Assembly (NCBI GenBank): GCA_022360735.1
Contig: JAKSCF010000632.1
Span: 1 to 9,074, forward strand
Direction of reading: 5' to 3'
Length of the DNA: 9,074 nt
From: Clostridia bacterium
GTDB lineage: Bacteria > Bacillota_A > Clostridia > Peptostreptococcales > JAAYPU01
Shown here piece after piece: positions 1 to 5,680 of the stretch. The notes below the pieces were generated by a model. It was given only the letters and a program-made list of their open reading frames with translations, was not told where the DNA came from and ran no database searches. Positions within the stretch are counted from its first letter, which is position 1. Each line of letters begins with the position of its first letter. Made by a program: the position numbers and the translations under genes.

Positions 1-18
1 CTTTATTCCTTCTTTCAT
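1..18 (-). CDS. Possible 5' end of a gene running off the left edge
   Basis: On the minus strand an ATG at 18-16 opens a frame that stays open for six codons (MKEGIK) to the window edge. An AAGGA ribosome-binding-like sequence lies at 32-28, about 9 nt upstream. The spacing is right for a Bacillota gene, and the site lies downstream of the ychF terminator in the same direction. Six codons are far too few to name a product, and the pairing could be chance in AT-rich DNA. The 100 or so bases between it and the ychF terminator are very AT-rich and show no other gene. Confidence 0.3.
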
Positions 19-123
19 TAATTTTTTTCCTTGCACTAAAATATATTAAATGAATCGACATATTGTGATGAAATTTTTTGTTTTTCTATAGTTTTTTTCT
101 TATGTTGGATGGTTTTAAATTAA

Positions 124-164
124 TATTAAAAACCGTTACAAACCAACAAAGGGTTGTAACGGTT
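124..164 (-). terminator. Intrinsic terminator of ychF
   Basis: Positions 131-141 pair with 154-164 (core AACCGTTACA / TGTAACGGTT), and two more G-C pairs lie beyond one mismatch. Read on the minus strand, the stem is followed by a short T-run (plus-strand A residues at 128-132). It starts about 20 bp after the ychF stop codon and points the same way, so it most likely ends the ychF transcript. Confidence 0.85.
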
Positions 165-185
165 TATTTACATGATTATAAAGTT

Positions 186-1277
186 TTAAACGTTAAATCT
201 AAAATGAACCACATCGCCGTCTTTCATAATATAGTCTTTTCCTTCTAGTCTGAGAAGCCCTTGTTCCTTGGCTTTCTGGATACTGCCACATCCAACCAAA
301 TCATTATAATGGATGACTTCGGCACGTATAAAGCCTCGCTCTATGTCCGAGTGGATTTTACCTGCAGCTTTTACAGCAGGCGTACCATTTTTTATGGTCC
401 AAGCCCTTACTTCAGGTTTGCCTGAGGTTAAAAAGCTTATAAGACCTAATAATTTATAGCTTGCTTTTATGAGTTTGTCTAAACCGGATTCTGAAAGGCC
501 TAATTCTTCAAGGAAAACAACCTTTTCTTCGTCATCTAACTCTGAAATTTCTGATTCAATCTTAGCACAGGCAGTAATGACTTCTGCATTTTCACTTTGT
601 GCGATTGCTTCTACCTCTTTAATTAAAGTGTTAGAAGACATGTCCAATAAATCATCCTCAGATACGTTAGCCACATATATAATGGGTTTGGATGAAAGGA
701 GATTGATTTCTTTTAATATTATTTCTTCCCTTTCATCTACTTCTAATGATCTGGCAGATTCACCTTTATCTAAAATACTTTTTAGTTTTTCTAGAAAATC
801 CAGTTCCTTTTGCAGAGACTTATCTCCCTTAAGTAACTTGCGTGTTTTATCATAACGTCTTTCAACCATTTCCAAATCTGAGATAATCAATTCTGTATTA
901 ATGGTTTCAATATCTCTCTTAGGAGAGATTTCACCGTCAACATGTGTAATATTACCATCATCAAAGCATCGTACCACATGCACAATAGCGGCTACTTCAC
1001 GAATATGGGATAAGAATTTATTACCGAGTCCTTCACCTTTGCTGGCACCTCTTACTAACCCGGCAATATCATAAAATTCAATTGCAGTTGGAACGACTTT
1101 TTTGGATTCATACATTTTATCAAGAATTTGAAGTCGTTCATCAGGGACACTCACAATACCTACATTAGGCTCTATAGTACAAAACGGATAATTGGCAGAT
1201 TCTGCTCCCGCTTTGGTAATGGCATTAAATAACGTGCTTTTTCCTACGTTAGGAAGACCAACGATTCCTAATTTCAT
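186..1277 (-). CDS. ychF: YchF/OLA1-type redox-regulated P-loop ATPase
   Basis: The 363-residue product has the usual YchF length. The G1 P-loop GLPNVGKST is at residues 7-15, [10 protein letters not shown] at 29-38, and the G3 stretch [17 protein letters not shown] begins at residue 70. The G4 motif is NVSE (204-207) instead of the GTPase NKxD, the known reason this family prefers ATP to GTP. The C-terminal third (from about 280) is the TGS domain, containing [19 protein letters not shown] and ending in [13 protein letters not shown]. The family is cytosolic, binds ribosomes and is linked to stress responses; its exact role is unsettled. The ATG start is preceded by AAAGGA (1292-1287) at 9 nt spacing. 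It is monocistronic here, with its own promoter and terminator, and is divergent from the methyltransferase unit. Confidence 0.97.
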   Translation of the reverse strand: MKLGIVGLPNVGKSTLFNAITKAGAESANYPFCTIEPNVGIVSVPDERLQILDKMYESKKVVPTAIEFYDIAGLVRGASKGEGLGNKFLSHIREVAAIVHVVRCFDDGNITHVDGEISPKRDIETINTELIISDLEMVERRYDKTRKLLKGDKSLQKELDFLEKLKSILDKGESARSLEVDEREEIILKEINLLSSKPIIYVANVSEDDLLDMSSNTLIKEVEAIAQSENAEVITACAKIESEISELDDEEKVVFLEELGLSESGLDKLIKASYKLLGLISFLTSGKPEVRAWTIKNGTPAVKAAGKIHSDIERGFIRAEVIHYNDLVGCGSIQKAKEQGLLRLEGKDYIMKDGDVVHFRFNV

Positions 1278-1315
1278 AAATTAACATCCTTTCAAATCAG
1301 AATAACAAATTAGTT

Positions 1316-1352
1316 GGTACGACGTAATATAATGATATATCACGTTCGTACC
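1316..1352 (-). promoter_or_regulatory. Palindrome at the predicted ychF transcription start
   Basis: GGTACGA (1316-1322) is complementary to TCGTACC (1346-1352). CGT (1323-1325) pairs with ACG (1342-1344) across one bulged base, and the pairing continues outward imperfectly to 1311 and 1357. It lies immediately downstream of the ychF -10 box, so the transcript would begin at about the edge of the palindrome. It could be an operator for a dimeric repressor or a hairpin at the extreme 5' end of the mRNA. No regulator is identified; the function is inferred from position only. Confidence 0.45.
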
Positions 1353-1357
1353 ACCTA

Positions 1358-1385
1358 ATTATATATTAAAGTCGTATAATGTCAA
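1358..1385 (-). promoter_or_regulatory. Consensus sigma-A promoter of ychF
   Basis: Read on the minus strand, a perfect TTGACA (1385-1380) and a perfect TATAAT (1363-1358) are separated by 16 bp. The predicted start is near 1351, giving a 5' untranslated region of about 75 nt before the ATG at 1277. Both hexamers match the housekeeping consensus, so strong basal expression is expected unless the adjacent palindrome mediates repression. Confidence 0.85.
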
Positions 1386-1433
1386 TAAAGAGTTAACTTA
1401 TGGAAGTGAGCTTTTAAGGCTCTTTAGAGAGTT

Positions 1434-1462
1434 TTGAAAATAAAGATTACTTATGTTATAAT
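1434..1462 (+). promoter_or_regulatory. Extended -10 promoter of the methyltransferase leader
   Basis: TTGAAA (1434-1439) and TATAAT (1457-1462) are 17 bp apart, with an extended TG at 1454-1455. The predicted start is near 1469. The coding start is at 1715, so the transcript carries an unusually long leader of about 245 nt. It is divergent from the ychF promoter, about 50 bp away. Confidence 0.8.
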
Positions 1463-1542
1463 GAAGTGAAATTTGCAATACTGTTAATAATGAAAGGTGG
1501 AATTTAGTCCGGCCGCTTAAAAGTTAAAATCATATATACCTT

Positions 1543-1669
1543 AAGTAGTACGGAGACATAAATAAACCATCAATTAGATAATTAGGAATTTCTGCGACCA
1601 ATGTTGCGGTGTTTTGATGTACCTGATTATTTAATTGATATTTTATTGTCTTTAGTACTACTTTTTTAA
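1543..1669 (+). ncRNA. Long structured hairpin with 3' U-run (leader attenuator or small RNA)
   Basis: Four stacked helices form one long rod. AAGTAGTAC (1543-1551) pairs with 1655-1663, and GGAGAC (1552-1557) with 1648-1653. AATAAA (1561-1566) pairs with 1642-1647. An 18-bp helix joins 1569-1586 to 1622-1639 with no mismatch once two G-U pairs are allowed. At the tip, 1592-1598 pairs with 1603-1609 around a CAAT loop. The outer stem runs directly into six T residues (1662-1667), as in an intrinsic terminator. A strong promoter lies about 75 nt upstream and a methyltransferase gene starts 46 nt downstream. It may be an attenuator of that gene or a free-standing RNA of about 200 nt. I recognise no known riboswitch, T-box, 6S or SRP signature. 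A non-autonomous mobile palindrome is the other possibility. Confidence 0.5.
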
Positions 1670-1714
1670 TTGCGTTAAAAGCAAGTAACTTATCAGATTA
1701 AGGAGAGGTATATT

Positions 1715-2512
1715 ATGAATAAAATAGATATTAATGCAGAAGAAATAAAATCAATTTTTACTTCAATCGGGTTATCAAACAAAAATGGTATTCATTATAA
1801 ACAGAGATTGAATAAACATCGTCAAATTTTTGATTATCTCATACACATTGAAAAAGCTGTTAAAAGACTATCAACCAAAAGAACGCTTACTATCGTAGAT
1901 TGTGCAAGTGGTAAAAGTTATTTATCATTTATTACAAACTATTATTTGATAAAGGTATTAAATAGAAAGGTAGAATTTATCTGTATAGACTATAATCATC
2001 ATGTAATCCAACAATCTAAGCAAGCAGCCGAAAGCTTAGGTTTTGATAATATGAACTTCATATGTGATGATATTTTTAACGTTGAACTCAATCAGAGACC
2101 AGACATAATATATAGTCTACATGCTTGCAATACAGCTACAGATATGACAATAGCTAAAGGCATTATTGAACAGGCAAGATATATCATGACAGTTTCTTGT
2201 TGTCAACATTTTGTTAGGTCCAAGATGAAGAATCATCCATTGACATCAATTACGAAATTTGATGTATACAAAGAACGTATTGCAGATATGTTATCGGATA
2301 CGATGAGAAGTTTGATTCTTGAAATATCAGGCTATCAAACCACTCTATTTGACTTTGTTCCTGTTAGTGAGACACCTAAGAATGTCATGATAAGGGCCAT
2401 GAAAGGGCCCCATAATGAAAGAAAATCTCAACAGGCGTATATAGAATATAAAAAATTAAGAGAAACTTTTAATGTAGAACCAAAGTTAATGGAATTCTTA
2501 AACATAAAATAA
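1715..2512 (+). CDS. Class I SAM-dependent methyltransferase, Methyltransf_32-like
   Basis: The product has 265 residues and is probably cytosolic, with no signal peptide or membrane segment. The SAM-binding motif I is in IVDCASGKSYLSF (about residues 60-72), followed by an acidic strand-2 end in FICIDYNHH and the motif FICDDIF. The motifs LHACNTATD and SCCQHFVR correspond to the LHACDTATD and PCCQ blocks I associate with the Methyltransf_32 (GSTCD-like) family, whose bacterial substrates are poorly known. A basic C-terminal tail follows. The ATG has a good AAGGAG (1700-1705) at 9 nt spacing. It stands alone behind its own strong promoter and a long structured leader, so conditional expression is plausible. 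The methylation target (RNA, protein or small molecule) cannot be read from the sequence. Confidence 0.85.
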   Translation: MNKIDINAEEIKSIFTSIGLSNKNGIHYKQRLNKHRQIFDYLIHIEKAVKRLSTKRTLTIVDCASGKSYLSFITNYYLIKVLNRKVEFICIDYNHHVIQQSKQAAESLGFDNMNFICDDIFNVELNQRPDIIYSLHACNTATDMTIAKGIIEQARYIMTVSCCQHFVRSKMKNHPLTSITKFDVYKERIADMLSDTMRSLILEISGYQTTLFDFVPVSETPKNVMIRAMKGPHNERKSQQAYIEYKKLRETFNVEPKLMEFLNIK

Positions 2513-2606
2513 GCCCGAATTTGGCAAAATGTAAAAAGAACATTTATCTTTTATTAAAGTTGACAAATCCCAGTGGAAATAGAGTGATAATATTGTCGAG
2601 ATGTGT

Positions 2607-2635
2607 TTGAAGTTTTCATATGATTCGGATATAAT
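2607..2635 (+). promoter_or_regulatory. Promoter of lgt
   Basis: TTGAAG (2607-2612) and a perfect TATAAT (2630-2635) are 17 bp apart. The predicted start is near 2642, giving a leader of about 150 nt before the TTG at 2793. The leader contains small inverted repeats around CTGTATTCCTATACAG but no long stem or T-run. The rest of the 2513-2792 gap shows no gene and no convincing terminator for the methyltransferase. Confidence 0.7.
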
Positions 2636-2792
2636 GTTAGGTGGTACATGGCATAAGAATACAGGTTGATGTGGAATGTTTTGCCATAGGATTTATTAAG
2701 AGTTCATAATAATACAAGAAATATAATATAGGCTGTATTCCTATACAGGATACCAGCTAAAGAGAGTGATAAGTAAAAGGATGTGATAAAGA

Positions 2793-3536
2793 TTGGACCC
2801 AATTGCTTTTACCATATTCGGTATTTCTGTTAGATGGTATGGTATCTTAATATCAATAGGAATGATTTTGGCTACTATTGCTATAATGAAAAGAGCAAGA
2901 CTGTACCATATTGATCCAAATCGCGCAATTGATTTCGCATTAGTTGTGATACCTTTTGGTGTAATAGGAGCGAGATTATACTATGTGATTTTTAACTGGT
3001 CTTATTACGAAGGGGATTTTCTCAAGATAATAAATACACGAACAGGTGGACTTGCTATACATGGAGGTTTAATTGCCGGCATCCTGGTAGCTATTTTACT
3101 TTGCAAGCTTTGGAATATTCGTGTCATGGATCTTTTGGATCTAGGCATGCCTGCAGTAGCATTAGCTCAAGCCGTTGGAAGATGGGGGAACTTCTTAAAT
3201 CAAGAAGCATATGGCACCCCTACAGATTTACCATGGGCAATACTGGTTGACGGACAACGCGTGCATCCTACATTTTTATATGAATCCGTTTGGAATTTAC
3301 TTATATTCTTGTTTTTGATATGGTATGAAAGAAGGAGGAAGTTTAAAGGTCAGATTTTCTTGCTGTATGCAATGTTATACTCCTTTGCAAGGTTCTTCAT
3401 AGAAGAATTTCGAACAGACAGCTTGATGATAGGCGAATTCAGAGTAGCCCAAGTGTTAAGTCTGATTGTATTCATAGTCTGTTTGCTAATACTTAGAATG
3501 AATACAAGAAGAAAGAACAGAAGAATATTTAGATAA
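2793..3536 (+). CDS. lgt: Prolipoprotein diacylglyceryl transferase Lgt
   Basis: Lgt is a membrane enzyme that moves diacylglycerol from phosphatidylglycerol to the lipobox cysteine of prolipoproteins, the first step of lipoprotein maturation. The 247-residue protein is a little shorter than E. coli Lgt and has about seven hydrophobic segments. Diagnostic blocks are ISVRWYG (11-17), GARLYYV (59-65), GGLAIHGGLIAG (85-96, with the conserved His at 90), the signature GRWGNFLNQEAYG (129-141, with the essential Arg at 130), HPTFLYES (158-165) and FARFFIEEFRTD (198-209). The C-terminus is strongly basic and cytosolic. TTG is chosen as start because the in-frame ATG at 2781 is followed directly by TGA, the TTG reading gives the expected N-terminus, and AAAGG (2776-2780) lies upstream, with a longish 12-nt spacing. 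It is flanked by its own promoter and terminator, so it is probably monocistronic. Confidence 0.96.
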   Translation: MDPIAFTIFGISVRWYGILISIGMILATIAIMKRARLYHIDPNRAIDFALVVIPFGVIGARLYYVIFNWSYYEGDFLKIINTRTGGLAIHGGLIAGILVAILLCKLWNIRVMDLLDLGMPAVALAQAVGRWGNFLNQEAYGTPTDLPWAILVDGQRVHPTFLYESVWNLLIFLFLIWYERRRKFKGQIFLLYAMLYSFARFFIEEFRTDSLMIGEFRVAQVLSLIVFIVCLLILRMNTRRKNRRIFR

Positions 3537-3547
3537 AATAAAAACGC

Positions 3548-3574
3548 AAAAAACGCTCACAAGAGCGTTTTTTT
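3548..3574 (+). terminator. Intrinsic terminator of lgt
   Basis: AAACGCTC (3551-3558) pairs perfectly with GAGCGTTT (3563-3570) around an ACAA loop, and a run of seven T (3568-3574) follows. Upstream A residues (3548-3550) can extend the stem. It starts 11 bp after the lgt stop and separates lgt from the dcw cluster. Confidence 0.92.
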
Positions 3575-3655
3575 AATTTAGAGAAAATTAAACACAAAGT
3601 GATGATATGTAGTGAACGAACCAAAGGATTTTTTTTTGGAATGGACAAGCCATAT

Positions 3656-3688
3656 TTGGTGTTTAGAAATTTGTAAACACTATATATA
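3656..3688 (+). promoter_or_regulatory. Weak candidate promoter for mraZ with an internal palindrome
   Basis: TTGGTG (3656-3661) and an AT-rich TATATATA stretch (3681-3688) are separated by 19 to 21 bp, which is longer than ideal. Between them GTGTTTA (3659-3665) is complementary to TAAACAC (3674-3680) around an 8-nt loop, which could be an operator. The dcw cluster must be transcribed from somewhere between the lgt terminator and mraZ, but no hexamer pair here is close to consensus, so this is tentative. Confidence 0.25.
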
Positions 3689-3767
3689 GCTTGTTAAGTG
3701 AATTAAAATTCTGTTTTTAAATAAAAGATACAAAAAAGTGGAGTGAAGGAGTAAGAACATAAGGTTA

Positions 3768-3803
3768 AGTGGTTGCAGAGTGGAGGGAAGTGGTGTATAG
3801 TGG
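3768..3803 (+). promoter_or_regulatory. MraZ box array (AGTGG repeats)
   Basis: AGTGG occurs at 3768, 3779, 3789 and 3799, so the last three copies are exactly 10 bp apart and the first is 11 bp away. An outlying copy is at 3737 and a degenerate AGTGTGG is at 3818-3824, just before the mraZ start. MraZ is known to bind direct GTGG/TGGG-type repeats with about one-helical-turn spacing ahead of its own operon. The array therefore fits an autoregulatory operator. The last copy sits where a ribosome binding site would be expected. Confidence 0.75.
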
Positions 3804-3833
3804 AGATAAGTTTATTTAGTGTGGTGTAATGTT

Positions 3834-4265
3834 ATGTTTATCGGCGAATATCAACATTCAACTGATGCAAAGGGAAGAATTATAGTCCCATCCAGATTCA
3901 GAGAAGAGCTGGGCTTTAAGTTTATATTGACTAAAGGCCTTGATAATTGCCTGTTCATTTATCCAATGGATGAATGGAAAATCTTCGAAGAAAAGCTGAA
4001 GCAGCTGCCATTGACAAGTAAAGATGCAAGAGCTTTTGTAAGACATTTTTTCTCAGGTGCGGTTGAATGTGAGATAGACAAGCAAGGAAGAATAACAATA
4101 CCACAAAATCTAAGGGACCATGCGAAAATTGAAAAAGAAGTGGTTACCATTGGTGTTTCAACAAGAGTCGAGGTATGGGATAAAGAAGAATGGGAAAGAT
4201 ATAATGATGACGCGGACCTTAGTTATGACAATATAGCTGAAAAGATGGCCGAGCTCGGGATATAG
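3834..4265 (+). CDS. mraZ: Transcriptional regulator MraZ
   Basis: MraZ is a DNA-binding protein of the AbrB/SpoVT swapped-hairpin fold that forms rings and controls the dcw operon. From the ATG at 3834 the product has 143 residues, the usual MraZ length. It begins [20 protein letters not shown], the classic N-terminus. The two tandem SpoVT-AbrB repeats are marked by DAKGR (11-15) and DKQGR (82-86), each followed by an I/V-P strand (IIVPS, ITIPQ). A GTG at 3819 would add five residues (MWCNV) that family members lack, so I reject it. No clear AGGAG precedes the ATG; only GGTG (3823-3826) at about 7 nt is available, inside the degenerate MraZ box. Translation initiation may therefore be weak or coupled to operator occupancy. 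It is the first gene of the cluster, 8 bp before rsmH. Confidence 0.95.
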   Translation: MFIGEYQHSTDAKGRIIVPSRFREELGFKFILTKGLDNCLFIYPMDEWKIFEEKLKQLPLTSKDARAFVRHFFSGAVECEIDKQGRITIPQNLRDHAKIEKEVVTIGVSTRVEVWDKEEWERYNDDADLSYDNIAEKMAELGI

Positions 4266-4273
4266 GAGAAATT

Positions 4274-5209
4274 ATGGAATTTAAGCACACATCTGTAATG
4301 TTTAATGAGGTGATTGATAATCTATTGATTAAACCTAATGGCATATATGTTGATGGCACCTTAGGTGGTGGGGGCCATTCGGCAGGTATATGTGAACAGT
4401 TAGATGAAAGTGGAACACTAATTGCCATCGATCGGGATACAGATGCAATTAATGCTTCAAAAAGCAAACTCCAAAGATACGTGTGTGATAAAAAATATGT
4501 ACATAGTAACTACTGTAATATAAAAAAGGTTTTGAGAGAGCTTGGCATAAAAGAAATTCAAGGAGCTGTTTTAGATTTAGGAGTTTCCTCCTATCAATTA
4601 GATAATGAAGAACGAGGGTTTTCCTATATGAAAGAAGCTCCATTAGATATGAGAATGGATCAATCTGATGAATTAACAGCTCATAATATTATTAATGATT
4701 ATACAGAAGAGGATATTTACCAAATTATAAAAACTTATGGGGAAGAGAAATGGGCATCCAGAATTGCTAATTTTATTGTTCAAGCAAGAGAGAAAACTTC
4801 TATTAATACCACGACTCAATTGGTTGACATTATAAAATCTGCTATTCCCGCTTCTGCAAGAAGGACAGGCCCGCATCCTGCAAAAAGGACTTTCCAAGCT
4901 ATAAGGATTGAAGTCAACAATGAACTACAACTGTTAAAAGATTCAGTTAATGATTTTATAGATGTATTATCTTATGGGGGAAGGTTGTGTATCATCACGT
5001 TTCATTCGTTGGAAGATAGGATTGTAAAAAGATGCTTTAATGATGCAGTAAAAAGCTGTACATGTCCACCTGAAATGCCTATATGTGTATGTGGCGGAAA
5101 AGCAAAAGGAAAAAAAGTGACTTCGAAGCCTATTATTCCTACAGAGGATGAGATCAATAATAATCCACGATCGAGAAGTGCAAAACTAAGGGTGATTGAG
5201 AAAGTATAA
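4274..5209 (+). CDS. rsmH: 16S rRNA (cytosine-1402-N4)-methyltransferase RsmH (MraW)
   Basis: RsmH methylates N4 of C1402 of 16S rRNA in the ribosomal P site, using SAM. The 311-residue length is typical. The N-terminus carries HTSVMFNEVID (5-15), followed by SAM motif I DGTLGGGGHS (27-36) and the acidic AIDRD (51-55). DLGVSSYQLD (101-110), RGFSY (114-118) and PLDMRMD (123-129) are family signatures. HPAKRTFQAIRIEVNNEL (201-218) and TFHSLEDRIVK (242-252) follow, and the C-terminal NPRSRSAKLRV is diagnostic. A cysteine-rich loop CTCPPEMPICVC (262-273), common in this family, is present. The AGGAG (4264-4268) overlaps the mraZ stop codon, so translation is probably coupled to mraZ. Confidence 0.97.
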   Translation: MEFKHTSVMFNEVIDNLLIKPNGIYVDGTLGGGGHSAGICEQLDESGTLIAIDRDTDAINASKSKLQRYVCDKKYVHSNYCNIKKVLRELGIKEIQGAVLDLGVSSYQLDNEERGFSYMKEAPLDMRMDQSDELTAHNIINDYTEEDIYQIIKTYGEEKWASRIANFIVQAREKTSINTTTQLVDIIKSAIPASARRTGPHPAKRTFQAIRIEVNNELQLLKDSVNDFIDVLSYGGRLCIITFHSLEDRIVKRCFNDAVKSCTCPPEMPICVCGGKAKGKKVTSKPIIPTEDEINNNPRSRSAKLRVIEKV

Positions 5210-5238
5210 GTTCTATATCAGCATAAGGGGGAATAAAA

Positions 5239-5652
5239 ATGTTAGCAGCAGAGAAAAGATATCAAGTATATGAAGGCTATTCCAATGAGCCGGAACAGAA
5301 GCAAAAAAAGAAAAAGAATGTCAATCTTTCTTTTGCAGAAAAGGCAAAAGTGATATTTTTTTTAATGGTATTGGGTGCAACGTGCATCACGATGATTATT
5401 TCTTCTGCCTACATTACACAAATAAAATACAACATTAATGAAACCAGTAAACAAATCTACGCCATAGAAGGCGAGATTGAAAATATTCAAGTCAATATTG
5501 AACAAGAAAGTAAAATAGTAGCAATAGAAGAGAAAGCATTAAATGAGCTTGGCATGGTTTATCCTACAGGTGACCAAGTTGTATTCTTAGAAAACAGCGT
5601 ACCTAATGAATCTGAATTTGCTTCATTACTCAGAGAACAAGCGTTCAATTAA
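5239..5652 (+). CDS. ftsL: Cell division protein FtsL (septum formation initiator type)
   Basis: This is a small bitopic membrane protein of 137 residues. A cytosolic N-terminus with a lysine-rich patch (KQKKKKN, 21-27) leads into one transmembrane segment (about 38-60). An extracellular heptad-rich stretch (about 62-103, INETSKQIYAIEGEIENIQ) is predicted to form a coiled coil. ALNELGMVYPTGDQVVFL (100-117) resembles the short conserved block at the end of the FtsL/DivIC coiled coil. FtsL pairs with DivIC/FtsB and DivIB/FtsQ to activate septal cell wall synthesis. Sequence conservation is low in this family, so the call rests on topology and on its position between rsmH and a class B penicillin-binding protein. 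The AAGGGGG (5225-5231) before the ATG is a good ribosome binding site. Confidence 0.87.
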   Translation: MLAAEKRYQVYEGYSNEPEQKQKKKKNVNLSFAEKAKVIFFLMVLGATCITMIISSAYITQIKYNINETSKQIYAIEGEIENIQVNIEQESKIVAIEEKALNELGMVYPTGDQVVFLENSVPNESEFASLLREQAFN

Positions 5653-5680
5653 TTAATCAAAAATAAAGAGGTGCTTTGAC

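Noticed and set aside
469..855. Open frame of 128 codons on the plus strand
   Set aside because: It lies wholly antisense to ychF, has a low-complexity serine-rich product and no ribosome binding site; it mirrors ychF codons.
1490..1507. Leader peptide MKGGI in the methyltransferase leader
   Set aside because: The frame is five codons long, and the only purine-rich sequence (AAAGGTGG) lies inside the frame, not upstream, so nothing supports its translation.
2533..2553. AAAAGA/TCTTTT stem after the methyltransferase gene as terminator
   Set aside because: The stem is six nearly all A-T pairs with a 7-nt loop and only a short T-run, too weak to call.
2560..2591. TTGACA (2560-2565) with GATAAT (2586-2591) as lgt promoter
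   Set aside because: The spacing is 20 bp, too long for a good sigma-A promoter; the pair at 2607-2635 with 17 bp and a perfect TATAAT is better.
3819..3833. GTG at 3819 as mraZ start
   Set aside because: It adds MWCNV before the universal MFIGEY start and lacks a ribosome binding site; the ATG at 3834 gives the standard length.
3858..4150. Two minus-strand open frames within mraZ
   Set aside because: Both are complements of the mraZ coding sequence with no ribosome binding site or recognisable domain.
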